Assembly: GCA_944363655.1 (NCBI GenBank)
Contig: CALVUU010000050.1
Coordinates: 1-28,478 of the forward strand
DNA: 28,478 bases
Source of the DNA: an uncultured Bacilli bacterium
GTDB taxonomy: Bacteria > Bacillota_I > Bacilli_A > RF39 > UBA660
Reading direction: 5' to 3'
Shown: piece by piece, positions 6,284 through 14,306 of the stretch
How positions within the stretch are numbered: the first letter of the stretch is position 1
Layout: every line of letters starts with the position of its first letter
Program-made: the position numbers and the translations under genes
Notes under the pieces: generated by a model
The model's input: only the letters and a program-made list of their open reading frames with translations
Database searches by the model: none
Told to the model about the DNA's origin: nothing

Positions 6284-8836
6284 ATGAAACGTAGTGAAGT
6301 TGATAGAAGTAAATTAAGTCCTATGATGGCCCAATATATGGAAATCAAAGATGAGTATCCTGAGGAGCTTGTCTTTTATCGCTTAGGGGATTTTTATGAA
6401 ATGTTTTTTGATGATGCTTTAATAGCATCAAGAGAATTAGAATTAACATTAACAGGTAGAGTTGCAGGGTTAGAAGAAAGAGTTCCAATGTGTGGAGTTC
6501 CCCACAACAATGTTAAAACTTATATTGAAAAACTAGTTAATAAGGGATATAGAGTAGCTATATGTGAACAATTGGAAGATCCTAAAACAACGGGAAATAG
6601 AATGGTTAAAAGAGGAATAGTTGATGTAATAAGTAAAGGAACCATTGCTGATAATGACCTGTTAAATGAACGAGATGCTTCTTATATCGCTGGTATTTTA
6701 TTTTTTCAAGATATTATTAATATAACAATACTTGATATTTCCACTAGTCATTTAGTAAATTTAACTATTCCTAATAACATGGATACATTATTAAATGAAA
6801 TACTTAATTATAATGTTAAAGAAGTAGTATTATTAGATAATTTAAATACGTCTTTAATCGATTTACTTAAAAATACTTATAATATTGAAGTAACTATTAG
6901 TAGTGAATTTTTAAAAGATAAATATCAAGATTTTATTAATACAATACCTGATGTTAGAGTAAGAAGTGGAGTAGAACATCTATTTTATTATTTAAGTATA
7001 CGTCAATTAAAAGATTTAAGTTATATTAATAATATAGAAATGCTTAAGAAAAATGATTATGTAGAAATGGACGTTCATACGGTTAGAAATTTGGAATTAG
7101 TAGAAACATTAAGATTAAAAGAAAGAACTTATTCTCTTATTTGGTTACTCGATAAATGTAAAACTGCCATGGGTAGTAGAAAACTTAAAAGTTGGATATT
7201 AAATCCTTTAAAGAATAAAGATATAATTGAAAAAAGATATGAAAAAATTGAAAAATTAAATAATGAATTTATTTTAAAAGATGAGTTACGTAACTTGTTA
7301 TATGAAGTATATGATATTGAAAGATTATCAGGAAAAGTTATTAATGGTAGTTTAAATGCTAGAGACTTACTACAACTTAAAAATAGTTTAAAGGTTTTAC
7401 CTAAAATTAAAGAAATTAATGAAAAGCTAGGTTTTGATTATGATATTGCTACTCATAGTGCCATATATGAATTATTAGAAAATGCTATTAGTGAAGATCC
7501 TCCAGTAAGTGTTAAAGAAGGATATATTATAAAAAGTGGTTTTAATAGTAAGTTAGATGAACTTAGAAGTATTCGTAGTGGTGGTAAAGATTTTGTTGCT
7601 AGTTTTGAGGCTAAAGTTAAAGAAGAAACAGGAATTAAAAATTTAAAAGTTGGTTTTAATAAAGTATTTGGTTATTATATTGAAGTTCCCAATGGTAGTA
7701 AAGATCAAGTTAAAGATGAATTTAATTGGTATCGTAAGCAAACTTTAACTAATTGTGAAAGATATATTTCTCCAGAATTAAAAGAAAAAGAATCTCTTAT
7801 TTTGAATGCTGAAGAAAATATAATCGATTTAGAATATAATTTATTTTGTGATATTAGAAATAAAGTTAAAGAAGAAGTTCCTTTATTAAATAAAACAGCA
7901 GATGCCCTAAGTGAACTTGATTCGATTTTATCTTTAGCGTTTTGTAGTGAAGAATATAATTTAGTAAAACCTGTTATTAATGATGATGGCATTATTAATG
8001 TAAAAGATGGAAGACATCCAGTTGTTGAAATAGTAAGTAAAGAAGAATACGTTCCTAATGATTGTGTTATGGATAATGGTATTAATACTCTTTTAATCAC
8101 AGGACCTAATATGAGTGGTAAATCAACTTATATGAGACAACTAGCAATAATTGTTATAATGGCTCAAATTGGCTCCTTCGTTCCGGCATCAAGTGCAAGT
8201 TTACCAATAATTGATAAGATATTTACACGTATTGGAGCAAGTGATGATCTTGTTAGTGGGGAATCTACTTTTATGGTTGAAATGAAAGAAGCAAGAAATG
8301 CAATATGCAATGCAACCGAACATAGTTTAATACTATTTGATGAATTAGGTCGTGGTACTGCTACTTACGATGGAATGAGTCTAGCCCAAGCTATACTTGA
8401 ATATATAAGCAAAAATATTAAATCATTCACTTTATTTTCAACCCATTACCATGAACTTACAAGATTAGATAAGAAATTTAAAAATATTAAAAATGTTCAT
8501 GTAAGTGCTGTTGAAAATGGAGATACGATAACATTCTTGCATAAAGTTAAGAATGGAGCAGTTGATAAAAGTTATGGTATCCATGTTGCCCGTCTTGCTC
8601 ATATGCCTGATGAACTTTTAAGGCGAGCTGATGAAATATTAAATGAATATGAAACTAATGCCAAGAAAAAAAATCCGGAAGAAAAAGTTCAACTTAGCAT
8701 GAATTTCTTTCAAGAAAAACCCAAAGATGATATAATAAAAAAGAAAATAGAAAAACTTGATTTGATGAATACCACACCAATTCAAGCACTTAACTATTTA
8801 TTTGCTTTAAAAGAAGAAATAAAAAAGGGTGAGTAA
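6284..8836 (+). CDS. mutS: DNA mismatch repair protein MutS
   Basis: Recognises mismatches and small loops and starts repair through MutL. The 850-residue protein has all landmarks. GDFYEMF holds the mismatch-wedging Phe37 and Glu39, and the connector, core/lever and clamp domains follow. The ATPase has Walker A GPNMSGKST (607-615), Walker B ILFDELGRG (Asp686-Glu687) and the STHYHEL switch. SD GGAG (6271-6274) is 9 bases before the ATG. mutL is not in the window. The ABC-transporter gene begins one base after the stop, so the two are probably co-transcribed. Confidence 0.97.
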   Translation: MKRSEVDRSKLSPMMAQYMEIKDEYPEELVFYRLGDFYEMFFDDALIASRELELTLTGRVAGLEERVPMCGVPHNNVKTYIEKLVNKGYRVAICEQLEDPKTTGNRMVKRGIVDVISKGTIADNDLLNERDASYIAGILFFQDIINITILDISTSHLVNLTIPNNMDTLLNEILNYNVKEVVLLDNLNTSLIDLLKNTYNIEVTISSEFLKDKYQDFINTIPDVRVRSGVEHLFYYLSIRQLKDLSYINNIEMLKKNDYVEMDVHTVRNLELVETLRLKERTYSLIWLLDKCKTAMGSRKLKSWILNPLKNKDIIEKRYEKIEKLNNEFILKDELRNLLYEVYDIERLSGKVINGSLNARDLLQLKNSLKVLPKIKEINEKLGFDYDIATHSAIYELLENAISEDPPVSVKEGYIIKSGFNSKLDELRSIRSGGKDFVASFEAKVKEETGIKNLKVGFNKVFGYYIEVPNGSKDQVKDEFNWYRKQTLTNCERYISPELKEKESLILNAEENIIDLEYNLFCDIRNKVKEEVPLLNKTADALSELDSILSLAFCSEEYNLVKPVINDDGIINVKDGRHPVVEIVSKEEYVPNDCVMDNGINTLLITGPNMSGKSTYMRQLAIIVIMAQIGSFVPASSASLPIIDKIFTRIGASDDLVSGESTFMVEMKEARNAICNATEHSLILFDELGRGTATYDGMSLAQAILEYISKNIKSFTLFSTHYHELTRLDKKFKNIKNVHVSAVENGDTITFLHKVKNGAVDKSYGIHVARLAHMPDELLRRADEILNEYETNAKKKNPEEKVQLSMNFFQEKPKDDIIKKKIEKLDLMNTTPIQALNYLFALKEEIKKGE

Positions 8837-8837
8837 G

Positions 8838-10562
8838 ATGAAATTTAGAGAAATAATAAGATTTTTTAAGAGATATTTTCGTCATGAAAAGAAACTTCTT
8901 ATTAAATCTTTTGTTTTAATATTTATTAGTTCAATTCTAGGAGTGTTATATGGTTATTTAATTGGTGAGGCAACACAGTTTGCAACAGAAAGGCATTTTT
9001 GGGTAGCCGTATTAATTTTATTACTTTATCTTTTTATGTCTTTGCTTGATAATTTAATCTTTGATCGCTTAGGGAAAATAAGTATTAAAAAGGCTTGTAG
9101 TAATATTATGGAACGTATTAGCTATGATGTATACTATAAAGTTGGTTTACTTCCTGCTAGAGCCTTTGAAGAAAAAACAAGTGGAGAATTAATTAATCGT
9201 GTTGTTAATGATGCATCAACCATTACCGAAACTTTTCAACAATTTCTAAGAGTAATAACAGCTCTTTTTACAGCTCTTTTAATATTTATTTATATTTTAT
9301 TTAATTCTTGGTTAATAGCTTTAGAAATAATTTTATATTTTGGTATATTTTATATATATTCTAAAAAATTTTTACCTTTAATAAAAGAAACACAAAAAGA
9401 AATATCTAAAGAAAAGGATAATACTGTTGCTTATGTTAATGAAACAATACGAGGTATTAGAGAAATAAGAGCCTTAGGTATAAGAAAAAGTGTTAATAAT
9501 ATAGTTAAAAAAATAATAAATATTGTATTTATAAAAACGAGAAAACAAATGGTAGATGAAGAAAATTATTATAGTATAACCGCTTCTTTAGGAAATGCTC
9601 TTGAAGTAATAACATTTATTACATGTATTATTCTAATGTCTTTAGGTAAATGTAATCTTGGTTTCTTCATATCTTTGACTTACTATATATATCGCTTTAC
9701 TTATTTAGTTGAATGGGCAATGTCTTTAAATTCTTCAGTTCAAAAAATGCGTGTTGCCATAGAAAGAGTAGATGAAATATTAGGTAATAAATTATATAAT
9801 GATGTAACATTTGGTAATCTAAATAAGACAGATATAATAGGTAATATAGAATTTAAAAATGTAACGTTTGGTTATAGTAAAGAAGAAGGAAGTGTTTTTG
9901 AAAAATTTAACTTAACAATTCCTAGTAATAAAAAGGTCGCAATTGTAGGTAAAAGTGGTCAAGGTAAAAGTACAATATTTAATTTATTACTTCGTTATTT
10001 TGAACCTCAAAGCGGAGTAATATTAATTGATGATTTTCCTATAAATGATTTTGATGAAGATTCCTTTCATCAAAATATTGCTATCATTCGCCAAGAACCA
10101 TTTATATTTAATAAAACTATATTAGAAAATTTTCTTATATTAGATCCATATATTTCTTTAAATAAAATTAGAAAAGCTTGTAAGTTAGCAGAAATTGATG
10201 AATATATCATGACTCTTCCCAATAAATATGATACTTTAATTGGGGAAGGAGGAGTAAACTTAAGTGGAGGTCAAAAACAAAGACTTGCCATAGCAAGAGC
10301 GTTACTAAAGAATAGTAAAATTATATTATTTGATGAAGCAACAAGTGCTTTAGATAATGATAATCAAAGTAAAATAAAATTAGCTATTGATAACTTAGTT
10401 AAAAATCATACTATTGTGATTGTTGCTCATAGACTTTCTACTATAATTGATGCTGATATTATTTATCTAATTGATGATGGTAAAGTTATTGCTAGTGGAA
10501 CTCATAAAGAATTAATGAAAAAAAATAAAATATATAAATCTTTATATAATAACGAAAACTAA
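8838..10562 (+). CDS. ABC transporter half-exporter (fused membrane and ATPase domains)
   Basis: A type I ABC exporter subunit of about 574 residues, one membrane domain with several hydrophobic helices (residues ~1-300) fused to an ATPase. The ATPase shows Walker A GKSGQGKS (371-378), Q-loop RQEPFIF, signature LSGGQ (475-479), Walker B ILFDEATSALD and H-loop VAHRLST, so it should be active. It would work as a dimer in the membrane; with no partner gene adjacent, a homodimer is likely. The substrate cannot be told. Start choice: GTG 8829 overlaps mutS, but ATG 8838 has GGTGAG (8828-8833) upstream and follows the mutS TAA by one base. Expression is likely coupled to mutS; a strong hairpin follows the stop. 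Confidence 0.9.
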   Translation: MKFREIIRFFKRYFRHEKKLLIKSFVLIFISSILGVLYGYLIGEATQFATERHFWVAVLILLLYLFMSLLDNLIFDRLGKISIKKACSNIMERISYDVYYKVGLLPARAFEEKTSGELINRVVNDASTITETFQQFLRVITALFTALLIFIYILFNSWLIALEIILYFGIFYIYSKKFLPLIKETQKEISKEKDNTVAYVNETIRGIREIRALGIRKSVNNIVKKIINIVFIKTRKQMVDEENYYSITASLGNALEVITFITCIILMSLGKCNLGFFISLTYYIYRFTYLVEWAMSLNSSVQKMRVAIERVDEILGNKLYNDVTFGNLNKTDIIGNIEFKNVTFGYSKEEGSVFEKFNLTIPSNKKVAIVGKSGQGKSTIFNLLLRYFEPQSGVILIDDFPINDFDEDSFHQNIAIIRQEPFIFNKTILENFLILDPYISLNKIRKACKLAEIDEYIMTLPNKYDTLIGEGGVNLSGGQKQRLAIARALLKNSKIILFDEATSALDNDNQSKIKLAIDNLVKNHTIVIVAHRLSTIIDADIIYLIDDGKVIASGTHKELMKKNKIYKSLYNNEN

Positions 10563-10594
10563 AAGAAGTAATGTTAACTAAAATTACTTCTTTT
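10561..10594. terminator. Bidirectional terminator between the ABC exporter and the Xre gene
   Basis: AAAAGAAGTAAT (10561-10572) pairs perfectly with ATTACTTCTTTT (10583-10594) around a 10-base loop. Its A-rich left side and T-rich right side let it serve the convergent genes on both strands. It overlaps the last codons of the Xre gene. Confidence 0.8.
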
Positions 10595-10805
10595 CTTTAT
10601 CTTTAATAATTATTTCTAAATCATATTTATTAGCTATTTCTATAATATCACTAAAAAAATATCTACTTCTGCCTGATTCATTAGAATATTGCCAATCTTC
10701 CGATTTATTAATTCTTTTAGCAAATTCTTTTTGCGTTAAATTGGTATTTTGCCTTATAAATTTAAGTATTTCATTTGCTTTATATTTATTTGCTTTAATT
10801 TCCAT
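10584..10805 (-). CDS. Small Xre-family transcriptional regulator
   Basis: A 73-residue DNA-binding protein: LKFIRQNTNLTQKEFAKRINKSEDWQ reads as helices 1-3 of a Cro/C1-type helix-turn-helix, with SDIIEIANKYDLEIIIK as the usual last helix and strand. I chose ATG 10805 because GGTGG (10815-10811) is 5 bases upstream. The more upstream ATG at 10823 overlaps a TATAAT box and lacks an SD. It is divergent from the surface-protein gene at 10952, and the gap holds two near-identical palindromes overlapping that gene's promoter, so it probably represses its neighbour. Its effector is unknown. Confidence 0.8.
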   Translation of the reverse strand: MEIKANKYKANEILKFIRQNTNLTQKEFAKRINKSEDWQYSNESGRSRYFFSDIIEIANKYDLEIIIKDKEKK

Positions 10806-10821
10806 TGTATCCACCATTTGC

Positions 10822-10827
10822 ATTATA
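10822..10827 (-). promoter_or_regulatory. -10 box of the Xre gene
   Basis: TATAAT on the minus strand, 16 bases before ATG 10805; transcription would start near 10815, at the SD. No convincing -35 is visible, so activity may be weak. Confidence 0.4.
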
Positions 10828-10854
10828 TCAATTTAATATTCTAAAATATTAAAA

Positions 10855-10872
10855 ACCGTATTGACATACGGT
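10855..10872. promoter_or_regulatory. Operator O1 (palindrome on the -35 box)
   Basis: ACCGTAT-TGAC-ATACGGT, a perfect 7-base inverted repeat that contains the -35 hexamer. The repeat extends to four A and four T outside. Probable binding site of the divergent Xre protein. Confidence 0.7.
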
Positions 10873-10889
10873 TTTGTTTTTGCTATTAT
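10861..10889 (+). promoter_or_regulatory. Promoter of the surface-protein gene at 10952
   Basis: Perfect -35 TTGACA (10861-10866), 17-base spacer, extended -10 TGC-TATTAT (10881-10889). The -35 lies at the centre of palindrome O1, and O2 lies just past the expected start site (~10896). Confidence 0.8.
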
Positions 10890-10903
10890 CTAAATATAGT
10901 ATA

Positions 10904-10921
10904 ACCGTATTATCATACGTT
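10904..10921. promoter_or_regulatory. Operator O2 (second copy of the palindrome)
   Basis: ACCGTAT-TATC-ATACGTT, same arms as O1 with one mismatch, centred 49 bases downstream of O1, just after the expected transcript start. Pairing of O1 and O2 fits cooperative repression. Confidence 0.65.
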
Positions 10922-10951
10922 TATGTATTAAAGATTGTGAAGTGAATAAAT

Positions 10952-12238
10952 ATGCGTAATAAAGTAAAAATAATTATTTTTAGTATTTGTTTAGTTTTTT
11001 TAGGATTATATTTCTTAAATTTTAAAGATAATCATGAAATAATTTATAATAAAATACCTCCTAAGGTAATTAATACTAATACTTTAACTATGATGTATGA
11101 GACTGAATCTAGTAGTGGAGAGTATGAAGTATCAAGCGATACTTCATGGCCACAGGATGGTTATATTTTTAACGAAAGACTATCGGGTTGTGAAAATGGA
11201 AGTATACTTACTTGGGATGATGAAAATAAAAGGGTGTTATTACAAACTAATACTAGTGATAAATGTTATGTTTATTTTGATAAAAAGCCTGATATAGTTT
11301 ATTTAGCAGATTATATTAAAGGATTGTATACAAGTGACGGCGAAAACGGAATATACTTACACGATGGAGTAGGAAGTTATACCAATGCCGATCAGGAAGC
11401 GGGAGATAATTCATATAGATATGCAGGAGCGAATCCAAATAATTATGTCTGTTTTGGAAGTGATGCAGCAAGTTGTCCAAATGATAATTTGTACCGTATA
11501 ATTGGAGTTTTTGATAATCGAGTAAAATTGATAAAATATGATTATGCAAATAGCAATTTATTAGGAACAAATGGGGATTATAGTAGTGAAACAAACTCAA
11601 GTGCAAACTCAAGCTATTATAAGGGAGGATTAACAACAATAAATAAATATTATTGGAATTTTAGCGATGGATACAATTCACAAAATATTTGGAATGAAAG
11701 TAATTTAAATAAAATAAATTTAAATACAAATTACTTGAATAATATAGGAAGTACGTGGAGTAGTAAAATAGCAACAACAAGCTGGAAAGTGGGAGGAAAT
11801 GTAGATGAAAATATAGAAAATGTGCAAGTAAAAACAGCATATACGAATGAAATAGTAAATCCAGCAGAGCCAACAATATATAATGCAAAGATAGGATTAA
11901 TGTATGTAAGTGATTATTATTATAGCGCAGCATCAATATATTGGCTTTATTTTGGATATAGTAATGGAGATGGCTACGATTATAGAAAGGCAACAAATAG
12001 TAACTGGATGTACATGGGATTAAGGGAGTGGACAATAACCCCTAGTACGGATTATACTCACGATGCATTCGTTATAGAATCACTTGGCTATGTGTTTTCA
12101 TATGGCGGTGATGGGTTAGACTATCCTTATTCAATCCGTCCTACATTTTACCTAAAACCTGAAGTAACTTATGCTTCTGGTGATGGAACACAAAACTCAC
12201 CATTTAAAATTGAGTGCACTACATGTACTTCAAATTAA
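10952..12238 (+). CDS. Secreted/anchored surface protein with C-type-lectin-like C terminus (family copy 2)
   Basis: 428 residues. An N-terminal hydrophobic segment (VKIIIFSICLVFLGLYFL, ~5-22) acts as signal or anchor. Residues ~30-105 are unique to this copy. A shared module follows (ADYIKGLYTSDGENGIYLHDG ... NDNLYRIIGVF) that is near-identical at DNA level to the gene at 27602. Then come KIGLMYVSDY and NWMYMGLREW, shared with the gene at 1-362, a divergent 35-residue core, and the closing IRPTFYL...SGDGT...PF motif. Its variable core is A+T-rich like the host, unlike copy 1. Upstream are a strong promoter and two operators; the 62-base gap from -10 to start is the longest in the window. The SD is weak. 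Binding at the surface is the likely role; the ligand is unknown. Confidence 0.8.
   Translation: MRNKVKIIIFSICLVFLGLYFLNFKDNHEIIYNKIPPKVINTNTLTMMYETESSSGEYEVSSDTSWPQDGYIFNERLSGCENGSILTWDDENKRVLLQTNTSDKCYVYFDKKPDIVYLADYIKGLYTSDGENGIYLHDGVGSYTNADQEAGDNSYRYAGANPNNYVCFGSDAASCPNDNLYRIIGVFDNRVKLIKYDYANSNLLGTNGDYSSETNSSANSSYYKGGLTTINKYYWNFSDGYNSQNIWNESNLNKINLNTNYLNNIGSTWSSKIATTSWKVGGNVDENIENVQVKTAYTNEIVNPAEPTIYNAKIGLMYVSDYYYSAASIYWLYFGYSNGDGYDYRKATNSNWMYMGLREWTITPSTDYTHDAFVIESLGYVFSYGGDGLDYPYSIRPTFYLKPEVTYASGDGTQNSPFKIECTTCTSN
11363..11420 (+). repeat. Segment duplicated in the gene at 27602 (58 bases, 1 mismatch)
   Basis: Bases 11363-11420 match 28319-28376 with one mismatch (G11401/A28357). They encode DGVGSYTNADQEAGDNSYR in both genes. 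Synonymous sites are also conserved, which points to recent duplication or gene conversion. Confidence 0.9.
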
Positions 12239-12262
12239 AAAAAGCACTAGTTATCCTAGTGC
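12237..12262 (-). terminator. Terminator of the ZIP transporter gene
   Basis: GCACTAG (12244-12250) pairs with CTAGTGC (12256-12262). On the minus strand the stem runs into seven T. It overlaps the ZIP stop codon. The plus strand has no T tract, so the gene ending at 12238 is not clearly terminated here. Confidence 0.8.
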
Positions 12263-12661
12263 AACATCAAAAATCATCATAACAATAAAACCAAGTATTG
12301 TAAATAAGGCCATAAGGTCTTTTTTTTCATTTGTTTGACTTTCAGGAATTAATTCTTGTACAACTACATAAATCATTGCTCCTCCAGCAAATGAAAGAAG
12401 TATTGGAAGTAAGAATTGTACTTTTAAAACAAGTATTGCTCCAATAACAGCAGCAATAGGTTCAACAATTCCACTCATCATTCCAAATAAAAATGCTTTA
12501 CTTCTACTCATACCATCACGTCTTAATGGAAGAGATACAGCTGAACCTTCCGGGAAATTTTGAATACCAATACCAATAGCAAGCATTAAAGCTGCCATAA
12601 CTGTTGCGCCTTCAATCCCATAAGCAATAGAACCAAATGCTACACCAATTGCCATACCTTC
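12251..12661 (-). pseudogene. ZIP-family metal transporter, 3' half (split by the mobile element)
   Basis: Encodes the C-terminal half of a ZIP (ZupT-like) divalent metal transporter: MAIGVAFGSIAYG, the second metal motif NFPEGSAVSLPL, and the remaining membrane helices to FIVMMIFDVALG. A full ZIP protein begins much earlier; the missing 5' half lies at 16128-16526. Joined at the shared CCTTC (12657-12661 / 16123-16127), the two halves read ...LHNIPEG-MAIGVAFG... in one frame of 269 residues, a normal ZIP length. As it stands, transport should be lost because the metal-site helix is cut. The Met after the junction could be translated after the recombinase stop, but GAAGGT is too close to serve as a good SD. 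Confidence 0.9.
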
Positions 12662-12684
12662 AGGTTTATTTATTTTGTAATATT
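12654..12684. other. Left attachment junction (att site)
   Basis: Host side ATACC (12654-12658), central TTC, then element-side A-GGT and the arm TGTAATATT (12676-12684). The host half ATACC would pair as a dyad with GGTAT at the other junction, giving a reconstructed attB ATACC-TTCT-GGTAT. Confidence 0.7.
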
Positions 12685-13922
12685 TTAAAATTAAAAAAAA
12701 TAATAACTTTTTTTTCTTTACTTATTTCAATTCTTTCTATTAATTTAGAAATTAATTCTTTAGTATTAATTTCTAAATTAATTATTTTTTTTAATGTATC
12801 ATCACTTATATTAGTATTATCTTTAATTAGTTTAATATCTATTTTTTTAAAATTGTTTTTTATTATATCTAATATATTTTCTTCTAACTTTTCATAATTA
12901 AAAGCGTGGGAACTACATAATTTATTTTTATAATTAGCTCGGTAATAATTACAACACATATAGCTCCTATTCATTTTATTTTTATTTCTAATACCAATAT
13001 GATGTTTACATTCAAAACAATATAATATTCCATCTAATAATCTAGGATTATTTTTTTTAATAATGGTATTTTTTAATTTATCTTGTACTTCATTAAAAAG
13101 TTTTTTTGATATTATTTCTTGATGATTATTTTTACAAATAATCCAATCTTTTTCTTTATTTTTAATAATTTTTCGATATTTATAACTTAATCTTTGATGT
13201 TTATTTTGAACTAAATCTCCAACATATATTGGATTAGTTAATATATTTTTAATTGCTATTTTATTCCATTTATTATCTTTATTAAAACGAATTTTACTAA
13301 ATGTCGGTACTTGTTCTTTTTCTAATATATTTTTTATTTCTGATAAACTTATTCCTTCACAAAATAAATTAAATATTTTTTTTACTATATATGCCTCATT
13401 TTCATTAATAACTATTTTATTTTTATATTTATTACTTTTTTTATAACCAAGTGGTAAACATCCTCCTGTCCAAAGTCCATTAATTTGCATAGATTTAATA
13501 GCAGATCTAATTTTTTTAGATAAATCTTTAGCATATAAATCATTAATAATAGCCTTAAATGGCACAAAATCATTGTTAGCATTATCGATAAAAGTATCGA
13601 TATTATCTGTTATAGCAATAAAACGAATATTATTAATAGGGAAGAAGTGTTCTACAAATTCTCCAGTTTTTATATAATCTCTTCCTAATCTAGATAAGTC
13701 TTTAACAATAACCATATTTATTTTTTTATTCTTTATATCACCAATCATTCTTTTAAATGCTGGACGATTAAAATTGGTACCAGTATAACCATCATCAACA
13801 TAAATTTCTTCAATATTATAATGCATATTTTTAGCAAAATTAATAAGTAAATTATGTTGATTTTTAATAGATTCATTTTTATCTTCTTTAGATAATCTAA
13901 TATATAATCCCGCTTTAAACAT
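12666..13922 (-). CDS. Large serine recombinase (site-specific integrase)
   Basis: 418 residues with three clear parts. A resolvase domain carries the nucleophile Ser11 (GLYIRLSKED), YVDDGYTGTNFNRPAF and the VKDLSRLGRD motif (~1-145). A recombinase DNA-binding domain follows (NGLWTGGCLPLGY through TNPIYVGDLVQNKH), then a zinc ribbon with Cys residues in YCFECKHH and MCCNYYRANYKNKLCSSH. A short Lys-rich tail follows, somewhat shorter than in many family members. It should cut att sites, form a 5'-phosphoserine link and integrate or excise the element. It sits at the element end beside the junction, as is usual. Translation is probably coupled to the leader ORF that overlaps its start by 8 bases. 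No separate excision factor is recognisable. Confidence 0.95.
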   Translation of the reverse strand: MFKAGLYIRLSKEDKNESIKNQHNLLINFAKNMHYNIEEIYVDDGYTGTNFNRPAFKRMIGDIKNKKINMVIVKDLSRLGRDYIKTGEFVEHFFPINNIRFIAITDNIDTFIDNANNDFVPFKAIINDLYAKDLSKKIRSAIKSMQINGLWTGGCLPLGYKKSNKYKNKIVINENEAYIVKKIFNLFCEGISLSEIKNILEKEQVPTFSKIRFNKDNKWNKIAIKNILTNPIYVGDLVQNKHQRLSYKYRKIIKNKEKDWIICKNNHQEIISKKLFNEVQDKLKNTIIKKNNPRLLDGILYCFECKHHIGIRNKNKMNRSYMCCNYYRANYKNKLCSSHAFNYEKLEENILDIIKNNFKKIDIKLIKDNTNISDDTLKKIINLEINTKELISKLIERIEISKEKKVIIFFNFKILQNK

Positions 13923-14004
13923 TATTATATAATGTCTTAATAAATTTAATTATTATATTTTCTAAAGAATTATTACCGTATTTAAACTTATATGAATATT
14001 GCAT
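13915..14004 (-). CDS. 29-residue leader ORF upstream of the recombinase
   Basis: Starts at ATG 14004 with a strong SD GGAGG (14017-14013), 8 bases before it, and ends at TAA 13917-13915, overlapping the recombinase start. The peptide begins MQYSYKFKYGN and ends TLYNNV, with several Lys and Tyr. The recombinase ATG itself has no good SD, so ribosomes finishing this ORF probably start it. The SD core and ATG lie in the loop and arm of a perfect hairpin. It may be a leader peptide or a tiny functional protein; I recognise no family. Confidence 0.55.
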   Translation of the reverse strand: MQYSYKFKYGNNSLENIIIKFIKTLYNNV

Positions 14005-14031
14005 AATTTTTACCTCCAGTAAAAATTATGC
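14001..14031 (-). promoter_or_regulatory. Perfect 13-bp hairpin over the leader ORF start
   Basis: GCATAATTTTTAC (14001-14013) and GTAAAAATTATGC (14019-14031) are exact inverted repeats around a 5-base loop. On the minus-strand RNA the loop and adjacent bases hold most of the SD, and the 3' arm holds the ATG. Folding would block translation of the leader ORF and hence of the recombinase. Confidence 0.65.
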
Positions 14032-14059
14032 AAAAAAAGATGCTGCTATGCAGCATCTT
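14032..14059 (-). terminator. Terminator of the element cargo operon
   Basis: AAGATGCTGC (14037-14046) pairs with GCAGCATCTT (14050-14059) around loop TAT. On the minus strand it runs into seven T. It overlaps the end of the small cargo gene and separates it from the recombinase unit. Confidence 0.85.
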
Positions 14060-14306
14060 GGTAATCATCTTGATAATCTAAGGAATAATTTTCAATAAGT
14101 TTACTTAAAATAATTGGATCATTTACTTTTTGTGTAAATATTTCGCCATTTTCATTTATTTCTTTTAAAACTATATATTCATTGGTTGGTTCATCTAATT
14201 CATTTAGTAAAACTGCTAGAAAGTAATTACTTTTATCAATTTCACTATTAAGTAATAATAAATAACTTTTGCCATTTTCTAAATCTATTATATCATCTAT
14301 ATTCAT
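14046..14306 (-). CDS. Small acidic DUF1292-like protein (element cargo)
   Basis: 86 residues, acidic and soluble. The run of short strands (IIDLENGKSYLLLL, YFLAVLLNELDE, EYIVLKEINENGE) and closing SKLIENY resemble DUF1292 proteins, whose role is unknown; this is a pattern match, not a search. Its ATG overlaps the stop of the 582-residue gene (ATGA, 14306-14303), so it is translationally coupled and probably made in fixed ratio with that protein. As a cargo pair it could be a partner or an immunity/antitoxin-like component, but nothing in the sequence proves that. Confidence 0.7.
   Translation of the reverse strand: MNIDDIIDLENGKSYLLLLNSEIDKSNYFLAVLLNELDEPTNEYIVLKEINENGEIFTQKVNDPIILSKLIENYSLDYQDDYQDAA

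Noticed and set aside
11316..12035. Long minus-strand open frames opposite the surface-protein gene
   Set aside because: Their products are Leu/Tyr/His-rich shadows of an Asn/Tyr/Gly-rich gene, with no start signals and no family resemblance.
12637..12897. Plus-strand open frame opposite the recombinase 3' end
   Set aside because: It is hydrophobic only because the A+T-rich Lys/Asn codons of the recombinase read as Ile/Leu/Phe on the other strand; it also crosses the element junction.
13799..13830. YVDD motif, a possible reverse transcriptase active site for the suspected DGR
   Set aside because: It lies in IYVDDGYTGTNFNRP, the standard resolvase-domain motif of the serine recombinase, with no other reverse transcriptase motif around it.
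13975..13981. ACCGTAT half-site inside the mobile element, matching the O1/O2 operator arm
   Set aside because: There is no inverted partner (ATACGGT) at the right distance, so it is probably chance.
14001..14031. Inverted repeat read as a plus-strand terminator or insertion-sequence end
   Set aside because: The plus strand continues with A rather than T, there is no plus-strand gene to end, and the repeat overlaps a strong minus-strand SD and ATG, so a translational hairpin fits better.
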